A DNA stretch of 64,000 nt, taken from NCBI RefSeq assembly GCF_019805165.1, contig NZ_RWIJ01000102.1:62001-126000 (forward strand). Direction: 5' to 3'. Made by a program: the position numbers and the translations under genes. This document shows, piece by piece, positions 17,829-26,123 of the stretch. The DNA is from Azospirillum sp. 412522 (GTDB lineage Bacteria; Pseudomonadota; Alphaproteobacteria; Azospirillales; Azospirillaceae). Under the pieces are notes generated by a model. That model was not told the DNA's origin, searched no databases, and saw only the letters and a list, made by a program, of their open reading frames with translations. The number at the start of each line of letters is the position of its first letter. Within the stretch, counting starts at the first letter, position 1.

Positions 17829-18120
17829 AGCGATGCGACTACCCACGGTCTCGACCTGGTCTTGTCGAGACGGGCGGACCTGGAAAGGCGGCGCGCTCCG
17901 GACAATCGGCGGCCAAGGGGCGCGGTCGCCATCTACCTGAAAAACAACGGGTGGCGCGAACCGGTGATGCGCTTGACGGGAAGCAGGAGCCCGTGCGCAT
18001 CATGGAGGGACGGAGTTGGCTTGGGCGATGGTGCCCAGACGGTCTCTTCTATAGGTAGGCCCAGATATGTCTCGCCGAGGCGAAAGACAAACGGGCTGCC
18101 GCCTGGGTAGGCGGTAGCCG
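17829..18120. other. Intergenic region upstream of the replicase gene
   Basis: About 290 bases with no credible gene. GCCTGGGTAGGC at 18100-18111 forms a short stem near the replicase start. No direct repeats typical of iterons were seen here. Confidence 0.35.
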
Positions 18121-20103
18121 ATGGCCCGGCGGCCGGATCCCCGATCCAGCCGCGGGCCACTCGAAGCCAACCCTGTCAACAAATTTACCTCGTCTCCGCA
18201 AACAGCTTCACGCCGGGCGGCTTCATTTAAGCGGCGCGCGGCGGCAGATGCTCTGCTGCTCTCCTCTCCGGCGTCGGCGCCATGGGCCGAACGCTTCCTG
18301 GAGCGCTACGAGGTCCACCGCGAGCTCAATGCGGCCGAGCGGGCCGGACGCCGTGGCAGGGCAGGCCCGGGCGACCGGCCCATCCAGCAGGCGGACCCGG
18401 CCGCGGCCGATGAGCGGCGGCAGTTCGTCGAGCGCGCCCGCAACACCGCTGCTCGCGTCGATGCCCGGTTCCGGATCGGCTTCCGCTGGTTCGGCGGCTA
18501 TGTCAGCGGCAAGCCCGGCCGGGGCGGCCGGGGCTACTGGCGGTCGGCCTTCAGATATGAGGGCCTGGTCAGCACCGAGCACCCGATCCTGCGGCTGTAC
18601 GTGACTAAGGTGAACAAGGCCCGGCGTTTGCTGACGGGGAATGACAAGGGCGCGGTGACGGTGGGCGGGCCGAAGGTGTTGGCGCTGGACGATGCATATG
18701 TGCATGCCAACGCGGACATGCGTGGCGTGCTGCGGGTCGAGCTCGATCGCGATTTCGTATCCTGGGATCAACTGCGCCAAACCGTCCTGGCCTGCGGCGT
18801 GCCGATGCCGAACATCGCGGTCGCCCATGTTCACGAGGTCACCGGTGCCGTCCAGGCTCCGCACCTTATCTGGCTCCTGGAGAACAGCGTCTGCTTCACT
18901 GGCCGCGGACGGGCCGGGCCGCAGGCGGCATTCCGGTCGGCCTTGCAGCGGTTGACCGTGGCGCTGGCGACCGCCGGTGCCGACCAGGGTGGGCTCGCGA
19001 ACGCCCTGAAGATGAAGAATCCGCTGTCACCAAGATGGAGCCGGGCGGTTTGGGCCGAGGAGCCCAATCAGTCGCTGGCGGCCGTCAGCGCCGGGCTGCC
19101 GGAAGCCCGAGGCGGGACAGTTGCCGAGGTGGCCGGGAAGGATAATGCGGCGGAGGTGGAGGGATCGAACAGCTTGTTCCGGCGGCTTCGGGCCTTCGCC
19201 TTCGGCGCAGTCGCCCGTCACCATTCGGATGGCGAGGGGGCGGGCAGCCGCGGCGAGTTCGAGCAGGAAGTCGTGACCCATGGCTACGAGATTGCGGACG
19301 CATGCGGCGTCTCGGAGAAGCAGGCCAGGGCGACCGCGATGAAGGTCGCTCGGTATGCCTGGGAACATTTCGATGGGGAAAGGTGGAAGATGAAGCAGAA
19401 TTGGGGCGTCTGCGCCGCGCAGACCAAGGGATTGACCGTGGCCGAAGCAAAGGCGGTCGGTGGCCGGTACGTGGCGGCGCGGCGGCGCGAGGCGTCGGTG
19501 GAGAAGCTGGTGGCAGCGTACCGTCGCCTGGCGGCGGTGAGCACGGAACCTTCGCGTGCGGCCGTGGCCGGGGAGGCGGGCTTGTGCGTGCGGACGGCCG
19601 AACGCCGGTGGGACGAGGTCGTGCAGGCGGTCGCTCTGGCTGACGCGGAGCCTGCTGTCGAGGTCTCGACACTCGCTCCTTTAGATAAAAAGGTCATCCC
19701 AGCGGCAGGCCCAGAAAATACCGCAGGCGGGCAGCAGGGAGCAGCCGACGATGCCGAGCAGGTGGCGACCGGGCCGATCCAGCGGGTGATCGGAACGTGC
19801 GAACCGGATCTCTTGCTCCCAGCGGGCAGCGGTCAGGGTGCCGGAGCCAAACATGTGGACGGCAAGGGGCGGCTCCAGCAGGGCCGTCATCCGGAGCCAT
19901 GGTTCACCGAGGATGGAAATGGCACAGGAACGCGAGCCAGGCTTGGACACGGCGGCGACGGCTGCGCCTCCGAGCCGGTCTCAGCATCTCCGGGAAGCCG
20001 AGGCGACGGTCGGCCTGGGATCATTGTCCAGAGAGTGCGGCGACGGACGATGACGCCTCGCGTGTCGCCGACCATCGTCGTCGGGACAACCGGGCGGCCA
20101 TAG
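18121..20103 (+). CDS. Plasmid replicase/RepA-like protein
   Basis: Protein of 660 residues. Residues 140-330 resemble the replicase/primase-like family of plasmid initiators (HPILRLYVTKVNKARRLL, then VLRVELDRDFVSWDQL and APHLIWLLENSV). A helical region around 380-440 (ACGVSEKQARATAMKVARYAWEHF) resembles a primase C-terminal module, followed by an HTH-like RAAVAGEAGLCVRTAERRW. The last 120 residues are low-complexity and may come from fused sequence. A second, broken copy of the C-terminal part lies inverted near 52.5-53.0 kb. The exact start is uncertain. The family call is tentative but fits a plasmid replicon. Confidence 0.6.
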   Translation: MARRPDPRSSRGPLEANPVNKFTSSPQTASRRAASFKRRAAADALLLSSPASAPWAERFLERYEVHRELNAAERAGRRGRAGPGDRPIQQADPAAADERRQFVERARNTAARVDARFRIGFRWFGGYVSGKPGRGGRGYWRSAFRYEGLVSTEHPILRLYVTKVNKARRLLTGNDKGAVTVGGPKVLALDDAYVHANADMRGVLRVELDRDFVSWDQLRQTVLACGVPMPNIAVAHVHEVTGAVQAPHLIWLLENSVCFTGRGRAGPQAAFRSALQRLTVALATAGADQGGLANALKMKNPLSPRWSRAVWAEEPNQSLAAVSAGLPEARGGTVAEVAGKDNAAEVEGSNSLFRRLRAFAFGAVARHHSDGEGAGSRGEFEQEVVTHGYEIADACGVSEKQARATAMKVARYAWEHFDGERWKMKQNWGVCAAQTKGLTVAEAKAVGGRYVAARRREASVEKLVAAYRRLAAVSTEPSRAAVAGEAGLCVRTAERRWDEVVQAVALADAEPAVEVSTLAPLDKKVIPAAGPENTAGGQQGAADDAEQVATGPIQRVIGTCEPDLLLPAGSGQGAGAKHVDGKGRLQQGRHPEPWFTEDGNGTGTRARLGHGGDGCASEPVSASPGSRGDGRPGIIVQRVRRRTMTPRVSPTIVVGTTGRP

Positions 20104-20128
20104 CGCCCGCGCCCGGACGGCTGACAGG

Positions 20129-20860
20129 TCATGCTTCGGCTAGACCAGCGGGATGCACCACTGGCATCAGCAGCGGCCGACTTCCAGTCACGTCGAGCAT
20201 CAGCTTGTGCACGCGATCTTGGAGGGGATGATGTTCGGATAGGCCGACATGGGCCGCCTGCGCTGCCAGCGCCCCGGCCCACTCGTCGGCGTTCGCCGGG
20301 CAGGTCCGGCTTGGTCCGGAGCGGTCGCCGGTGAAATACAGGAGGAGCAGTCGGGCAGGGTGCCCGTGCTCCATCAGAAAGGACAGCATGGCGATGCGGT
20401 TGCAGAACTGGTAATGCCCGTTGAGCCAATCGCGCTCCGGCGCCACTCCCAGCGCTTGCTTGGTCCGGTTCAGGGTCCGCTCGATGAGTGGGCGTCCGCC
20501 CTGCGGGCTCGCCTTGCAGGAACTGCGCATCTCCTCGATGTTGGCTTTGGCCTCCACCAGCAGCCATTCACGGCGGCCTTCCACCGTCACCCGGCCAACG
20601 GCATCCCAGTTGGGTGGGTTGCCCCGCTGAGGCCAGACCCTCGTCCAGGCCGCACGGGCCGGGGCATCCTCGGGCAGGAAGTCCACACCCTTCCATTCGC
20701 CGTCCAACCAGGTTCGGCTCCTGTCGAAGGGCGCGTCGAGCCACTCGACTTCGCTGCCTCCTATGGCATCCAGTACGGCAGCATTCAGCAGGCTGCGGTG
20801 ACGGCCCATGAAGCGCAGAAGGTGGCATTCGCTGCCGTAGCCGTTTCCGATGTCCGCCAT
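20129..20860 (-). CDS. PD-(D/E)XK nuclease-like hypothetical protein
   Basis: Protein of 243 residues starting MADIGNGYGSECHLLRFMG at the ATG at 20860; sequence upstream of it in the longer frame lacks protein character. A nuclease-like core is visible: WDAVGRVTVEGRREWLLVEA with the following K gives D, E and K spaced as in PD-(D/E)XK enzymes, next to NIEEMRSSCKA. The N-terminal MGRHRSLLNAAVLDAIGG is typical of a conserved but uncharacterised family. It heads a block of defence-like genes on the opposite strand. The target is unknown. Confidence 0.55.
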   Translation of the reverse strand: MADIGNGYGSECHLLRFMGRHRSLLNAAVLDAIGGSEVEWLDAPFDRSRTWLDGEWKGVDFLPEDAPARAAWTRVWPQRGNPPNWDAVGRVTVEGRREWLLVEAKANIEEMRSSCKASPQGGRPLIERTLNRTKQALGVAPERDWLNGHYQFCNRIAMLSFLMEHGHPARLLLLYFTGDRSGPSRTCPANADEWAGALAAQAAHVGLSEHHPLQDRVHKLMLDVTGSRPLLMPVVHPAGLAEA

Positions 20861-21168
20861 GGCAATCTTCAATCCGATGATGCCGACCTTTGGGCGAGCA
20901 TGATATTCTGGGCTGGCGGGAAAGGCGTCAATATCGTCAGTTGCCGCGCCAGAGTTGCGTACGTCGAAGAAGTCACGGCAAGTTCCGCGACCGCATCGAC
21001 GCGATGGAGACAGCCTTCGACTGGCTCGGCCATACGGATCTCGCCCGAGAATCGACGCAGTCCGCGGTGCCCTCTGCCAGGCGTGGAACGCGGTAGAAGC
21101 CAAGCGGCGGGCTGAAGCCGCTTCCGACGTGTGATTCGGTTATCCACGGATCCCGAACGGGGGCGACA

Positions 21169-21354
21169 ATGGTGGTTGAGCAACAGGGCGACCTTCTGGT
21201 GTTGCGCGACTTGGCAGGCTGCCGACGCGCTCTGCGCGTCACCGACATCTCCGAAGTGAGGGACCAGGACGACACATACTTGGAAACTGTCGTCCTGCCT
21301 GACGACTTCGACGAAGTGTTGCCGCTCGTGCTGGCACGCTGGGATCGGCGCTGA
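21169..21354 (+). CDS. Small hypothetical protein
   Basis: A 61-residue acidic protein (RVTDISEVRDQDDTYLETVV, then LPDDFDEVLPLVLARWDRR). Codon usage resembles neighbouring genes. It begins at an ATG at 21169 with only a weak GGGGGCGA upstream. No family was recognised. It may belong with the downstream defence-like genes, but a 250-base gap separates it from the next one. Confidence 0.45.
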   Translation: MVVEQQGDLLVLRDLAGCRRALRVTDISEVRDQDDTYLETVVLPDDFDEVLPLVLARWDRR

Positions 21355-21607
21355 GTGGCGCGCCGTGAAGGCATCCTATGGCATGTTCTTGAATCGCACC
21401 GCTCGCGGCAGCTTGATCGTGAATTCCGACAGGTTGGCGGCCTTATTCGCTGGCTCCAGATGGAACTGAGGGCGGCTGCCGCCCTCGTATCGTCTTTCCC
21501 GACAATTCGGATAACAACGCACCCCGCCAGGTTTGGGGCGTTCACACTTGATCTTTCGCTCCGATCAGCGCGGTTAACGCTTGGGCAACTGAACCAGGGT
21601 ATCCGGG

Positions 21608-22732
21608 ATGATGTTCTATCACCCCCGACATCTGGAGGCTGCCTTGAAGCTGGTCCGTGACGCAAGAACCCTGAAGTTGAAGGCGATCGCTTCGCTCCGG
21701 ACGGCCATGACGGGCTTCAACTCCTTCGGTGAGGACGGCCGTGTGACGACGGTCCTCCTCCATCTCCAACATGCGTCAGAGATGCTGTTGAAGGCCGCGC
21801 TCGTGCAGAAGCGGGTGCAGGTCTTCGATCGGGAAAAGCAGGTCTCCTTCGGCTTCGAGAAGTGCATCAACCTGGGGAAGATGCACTGCGGGGTCACCGA
21901 GGACGAGGCGGGCATCCTCAAGGCGGTGGATGCCATGCGGGACGCGGCCCAGCACTGGTTCGTCTACGTAGCGGAGGACATCCTCTATCTGCACACCCGC
22001 GCGCTGGTGACAGCCTTCGACACGATCCTCAAGCGGTCGCTCGACGACGATCTGTCGTCCCACCTGCCGACCCGTGTCCTGCCAGTTTCCACCATGCCTG
22101 CGGGCGATTTCGACTACCTGATCGACCGTGAGTACAGGCTGGTCGCGGACCTCCTTGCTCCCGGGCGCCGTGCCCAGGACGAAGCCCGGGGGCGCATCAG
22201 AGCCATGCTGGCGATGGAGTCCCATGTCGCCGACCACGTCGAGGTTTCCGAACGCGACATCGAGCGCGTCGTGAAGGCGATAAAGGGCGGGAAGGCCGTC
22301 GCCGACGTCTTTCCGCGTCTCATGGCCCTGAGGGCCACCGCGACCGGTGTTGGGCCGACGGTGAAGATCAAGATCGAGAAGAAGGTTGGCGCTCCGGTGA
22401 GGATCATCGCGAGCGACGATCCGGAGGAGGCTGGGGCCGTTCGCGAGATCGATCTCCGCAAGCGTTTCCACATGAGCGCCAAGGATCTTGCGGCGAGGAG
22501 CGAACTGACGCCGCCGAAGGCCAACGCGGTCCGGCAATGGTGCGGGATCGATCGCGACGCCCAATGTTGCCACGTCTTCCAGCACGGCAGCATGAAGTTC
22601 CCGTGCTACTCGGATCATGCCTTGACGAAGATGAGGCAGGCGATCGGAGACCACGGAATCGACGCGATCTGGGCTGCGCACAAGGGGAGGGTGGCGGAAC
22701 CGGTGCGCGTACCTGCGATCGAAACGATGTGA
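21608..22732 (+). CDS. DUF3644 domain protein
   Basis: Protein of 374 residues. The N-terminal part matches DUF3644: TTVLLHLQHASEMLLKAALV, then FGFEKCINLGK and MRDAAQHWFVYVAED (around residue 115). This HEPN-like family is common in defence islands and is suspected of nuclease activity. The C-terminal 130 residues include a possible DNA-binding segment (FHMSAKDLAARSELTPPKAN). ATG 21608 is followed immediately by a second ATG at 21611. The neighbouring XRE-ImmA and PIN genes suggest defence or stress-related function. Confidence 0.75.
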   Translation: MMFYHPRHLEAALKLVRDARTLKLKAIASLRTAMTGFNSFGEDGRVTTVLLHLQHASEMLLKAALVQKRVQVFDREKQVSFGFEKCINLGKMHCGVTEDEAGILKAVDAMRDAAQHWFVYVAEDILYLHTRALVTAFDTILKRSLDDDLSSHLPTRVLPVSTMPAGDFDYLIDREYRLVADLLAPGRRAQDEARGRIRAMLAMESHVADHVEVSERDIERVVKAIKGGKAVADVFPRLMALRATATGVGPTVKIKIEKKVGAPVRIIASDDPEEAGAVREIDLRKRFHMSAKDLAARSELTPPKANAVRQWCGIDRDAQCCHVFQHGSMKFPCYSDHALTKMRQAIGDHGIDAIWAAHKGRVAEPVRVPAIETM

Positions 22733-22930
22733 CCTGCTCACCGCCGACAGTCCGGAGTCGCGGCTCGTCAGTGGTATCCCGACCAAGGGTTTCACACATC
22801 CGGTGACGCTGGACGCAATCATAGCAGCCATCACCAAGCCCTATTCCGCGAAAACGAAACAGGGCTCGCGCGTGGCGGGTATGGTAGCATCGCATCGCAC
22901 GTTGGGAAGTAGTGTAAGGGATGTCGAGAA

Positions 22931-24085
22931 ATGGCCTTTACCACCAAGGGCTTTGGGGGGAAGTTACGCCATCTACGCGAATCCTTTGGACACACGCAGG
23001 CTGTCGTTTCCCAGCGGACCGGCATCGCTCTCGAAGCGCTCCAGGGGATGGAAAACGGGACCGCACTGCCGACTGGTGATGAGGTGCTGATTCTCGCCGA
23101 CGTCTACAGGTGCGACTTCACGTGGCTTATCGAGGACAGCGCCACGAACCCGGACGAGGCGGCAAGCATGATGCTGAGATCGGAGAGCGGGCGGATTGCC
23201 GCTTCCGACCGGCCAGCCATCGCAGACTTCCTTCACCTTTGCAAGTCACAGGCGCTGATCGAGGATCTGTCCGGCCGTCCGTCCTTCGCGAAGGAGTTCG
23301 TGTTCCAACCGCGGGGTGGCTACTACAAAGGGCATGGGATCGACTGCGCCAAAGAACTGCGGAACTTCCACGGCCTTCCTGGAAACGCAGTGATCAGGGA
23401 CATATTCGGGTGGCTTCGAAGCTCCGGCCTGCGGGTCTTCCGTCGCGAGCTACCGAACTCCTCAATATCGGGCCTGTTCATCCGACACCCGGAAGCCGGT
23501 AGGTGCATCCTCATCAACGCCAGCGAGGACATCTACCGGCAGCGCTTTAGCGCCGCCCATGAAGCGGGCCACGCGATCATGGATGTGGATACGGCATACA
23601 ATGTCTCGGAGGAAGGCGATCAGAGCAGTGGGCAGTTAGTGGAGATCAGGGCCAGCACCTTCGCTTCCTGCTTGCTGATCCCGGCCGATCTACTGAAACG
23701 GTTTGGAGATCCCGGCGATTGGAGGAACCCCAACAAGATCGCTGAAGTGGCGGGAAAGCTCTTCGTCTCGGTCTCCGCCCTTTTGTCCGCACTGAAGCGA
23801 GAGCGCATCCTTGATCAAAATGAGGTCGACGACATAAGGCGGCTTGTCCCTCGTCTGAACGACAAGCCGGACCCTGAACTGATGGGGGACTTGAGCCCGC
23901 GTGAGCGAGAGCGGAAAACGTCCATGATGGCGCTGGGCCTGCACTCCGTATACGTCCAGCAAGTCCTCGACGCCTGTCGCGATGGCTTGGTTTCCAGGGC
24001 CAAGGCCGCGGACATGCTGCTCGTGGAACCTGCGGACATGCAGGAGATCGCCACCCTTTTCCGGACTGTCCCCCATCATGGTTGA
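22931..24085 (+). CDS. XRE-type HTH / ImmA-IrrE zinc peptidase protein
   Basis: Protein of 384 residues. Residues 7-62 form an XRE helix-turn-helix (LRHLRESFGHTQAVVSQRTG). A zinc-peptidase domain follows with HEAGH at residues 210-214. This architecture is that of ImmA/IrrE-family regulators that relieve repression by cleaving a partner. The 3' end overlaps the PIN-like gene by eight bases, so the two are co-translated. By analogy with XRE-protease/toxin pairs it may be the regulator or antitoxin of that unit. Confidence 0.85.
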   Translation: MAFTTKGFGGKLRHLRESFGHTQAVVSQRTGIALEALQGMENGTALPTGDEVLILADVYRCDFTWLIEDSATNPDEAASMMLRSESGRIAASDRPAIADFLHLCKSQALIEDLSGRPSFAKEFVFQPRGGYYKGHGIDCAKELRNFHGLPGNAVIRDIFGWLRSSGLRVFRRELPNSSISGLFIRHPEAGRCILINASEDIYRQRFSAAHEAGHAIMDVDTAYNVSEEGDQSSGQLVEIRASTFASCLLIPADLLKRFGDPGDWRNPNKIAEVAGKLFVSVSALLSALKRERILDQNEVDDIRRLVPRLNDKPDPELMGDLSPRERERKTSMMALGLHSVYVQQVLDACRDGLVSRAKAADMLLVEPADMQEIATLFRTVPHHG

Positions 24086-24734
24086 TGCCCCGCGCGACGA
24101 AGCGCTGCGCTCGTTCACCAGCATGGCGTCGATCGACACCTGCGCCGTCTGGAACATCCTTTGCAGCCAGACCCTCTCCAACGCCCTCAGGGGGAGATGC
24201 CACTTCCTCCTGGCACAGTATGTTCGGCACGAGTGCTTGGTGAAACCCAGGAAAACCCGGGAAGGGCAGGCGGCCTTGATGGCGAAGCTGGAAGAGGAGC
24301 TCGATTCCGGCAAGCACTTCAGCGTACATGCGCTGACCATCGAAGACTTGCGGGACACAGTGGCATCCATCGGTAAGGTCAAGCGCTTCCACAATGGAGA
24401 ATTGGCCGCGTTGGCCCTGGCTAGAAAGCTCGTCAAGGGGTTTGTCAGCGATGATCGGGCCGCCCGTGTCGTCGCCGAAGATAAGTTGGGCTCCGATCTT
24501 GTCAGGACGACGCCGCACCTCGTCGGCTTGCTGGTGTATCAAGGCCATCTCGGCGACGGAGACATTCCAGGAATCATCGCCGACAACGCGGCTTTGAACA
24601 TCCGTTACGGGAGCCTTGGGGAATACATCCAAAAATGCTACGAGCATGCCATGGCCATGCGCCTGCGCGATCACGGGCAATCGCTCTCCGCCGGTGGGGA
24701 GCAGACGCCCAGTGATGCCCCGATCCTCGACTGA
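24078..24734 (+). CDS. PIN-like ribonuclease, putative toxin partner
   Basis: Protein of 218 residues starting at the ATG at 24078, inside the end of the upstream XRE-ImmA gene. PIN-domain acidic residues are visible: Asp20 (ASIDTCAVWN), Glu108 (HNGELAALALARK) and Asp125/Asp126 (FVSDDRAAR). The spacing fits a VapC-like fold, although the protein is longer than typical VapC (about 130 residues). Likely substrates would be RNA. Coupling to a DNA-binding protease suggests a toxin-antitoxin-like or phage-responsive pair; this is inference. Confidence 0.65.
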   Translation: MVDAPRDEALRSFTSMASIDTCAVWNILCSQTLSNALRGRCHFLLAQYVRHECLVKPRKTREGQAALMAKLEEELDSGKHFSVHALTIEDLRDTVASIGKVKRFHNGELAALALARKLVKGFVSDDRAARVVAEDKLGSDLVRTTPHLVGLLVYQGHLGDGDIPGIIADNAALNIRYGSLGEYIQKCYEHAMAMRLRDHGQSLSAGGEQTPSDAPILD

Positions 24735-24789
24735 TAGTCATCCCGGGGATCAGCGCCTTGCCGGATGCCCCGTGACACCGCACCGCTCA

Positions 24790-24833
24790 TTTACACGCAC
24801 CGTACCGGGGTACGGCGCCGTATGGCGCGTAAA
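24790..24833. promoter_or_regulatory. Nested palindrome upstream of the Abi_C gene
   Basis: TTTACACGC (24790-24798) pairs with GCGCGTAAA (24825-24833) with one mismatch. Inside it CCGTACC and GGTACGG (24800-24806, 24809-24815) form a perfect repeat with a 2-base spacer. It may be an operator for the defence-like gene starting at 24979. Confidence 0.45.
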
Positions 24834-24978
24834 CCAGGGAAGATTTCTCCTGCTCCTGGTGAAACGGCTCGCATCGCTCGAATATTCTTGTGCATGAAAG
24901 CAGGAACGCTACTCTGACGGGCTTCAGCGTTTTTCGGACCCGCAGCCGGTCCGGCGGGACGCCTTCCGGAGATCGGCA

Positions 24979-25905
24979 ATGGGCATCGGCAGGGACATCC
25001 GGCAGACCATCTTCGACGGCTTGAGAATCGAGAACGTCCGCTGGTGGGGCGCGCTCGACGAGGTCACGTTCCTGTCCGCGATCTTCGACCTCGAAATGCT
25101 GCCGTCCCACGACAGCCGCTTCCAGGACGCCGCCGGGGACATCTGGCAGCACCGGGAGAACAACCCGGACGACTGGCCCGACGACTGGGTATTCGGAGAC
25201 CGCCGCCTGAACCTGCTCGGGTGCGTCGACGAAACATTCCTGGCGTTTCTGTGCCGGATGCTCCACCCGGTGGTCCGTCCCGACGGGAACGAGGCCCGGG
25301 GCTTGGCGGCCAAGCTGAACGAGGCGCTGGCGCCCGCGGGTATCGCCCTGGTCGAGGAGCGTTCCATCTTCGGGCGACCCGTCTACGCAGCGCGCTCGTT
25401 GACCTCGGCTCGTTCCTTCCTGAAGCACGCCAAGGCGTCGGCGGACGTCCTCGACGCAGGGTGGATGGCGAACGAGGTGCTCCGGCTCGAACGCGCCGTC
25501 GATGCCGATCCGGACGCCGCCCTCGGCGGCACCAAGGAACTGATCGAAAGCTGCTGTAAGACCATCCTCGCCAAGCGCGGCGCCCCGGCTGCGGCCGGGG
25601 TGGACCTGCCCAAATTGGTCAAGCTGGCTCTGGCGGAACTGAAGCTCGTGCCCGACGACATCCCCGACAGCGCGAAGGGCGCCGACGAGATCCGGGTGCT
25701 GCTGAACAACCTCGCCACGGTCGCCGTAAAGATCGGCAACCTGCGGAACTGGTACGGAACCGGCCATGGCCGGGCGGGAAACCACAAGGGTCTCCAGCCC
25801 CGCCACGCCCGCTTGGCGGTCATGAGCGGCGTCGCCTTCGTCACGTTCCTGGCGGACACCTTTCGGGACCAGGAGACCCAGCGTCAGTCGGCGACGGCAA
25901 CCTGA
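24979..25905 (+). CDS. Abortive infection family protein (Abi_C domain)
   Basis: Protein of 308 residues. The C-terminal 140 residues match the Abi C-terminal domain: LGGTKELIESCCKTILAKRG, then NLRNWYGTGHGRAGNHK and RHARLAVMSGVAFVTFLADT. RN-x-H elements of this kind suggest a HEPN-type ribonuclease. The N-terminal part (IRQTIFDGLRIENVRWWGAL) has no known catalytic motif. GGAG lies eight bases before the ATG. The gene ends immediately before the RecD2 helicase region and adds to the defence-like character of the island. Confidence 0.8.
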   Translation: MGIGRDIRQTIFDGLRIENVRWWGALDEVTFLSAIFDLEMLPSHDSRFQDAAGDIWQHRENNPDDWPDDWVFGDRRLNLLGCVDETFLAFLCRMLHPVVRPDGNEARGLAAKLNEALAPAGIALVEERSIFGRPVYAARSLTSARSFLKHAKASADVLDAGWMANEVLRLERAVDADPDAALGGTKELIESCCKTILAKRGAPAAAGVDLPKLVKLALAELKLVPDDIPDSAKGADEIRVLLNNLATVAVKIGNLRNWYGTGHGRAGNHKGLQPRHARLAVMSGVAFVTFLADTFRDQETQRQSATAT

Positions 25906-26123
25906 TGCATGCGTGGCCTCAAAGGCTGCTCTCCACTTTCGGCGATGCTCCGTCCAGCCGCCGCGTTTGGCGAAGCTCCCCTTGTGCTCCGCGCGAGCTT
26001 GGCGTTCCACGCGGCCACGATAGCCTTGGCGACCCTGGCGACGCTCGGGCACCCAACCTCGGGATAAGATCGTTTTCGCAAGTGCGACTGGTCCGGCGGC
26101 CGGGAATCCAGCACAATCCCGGC

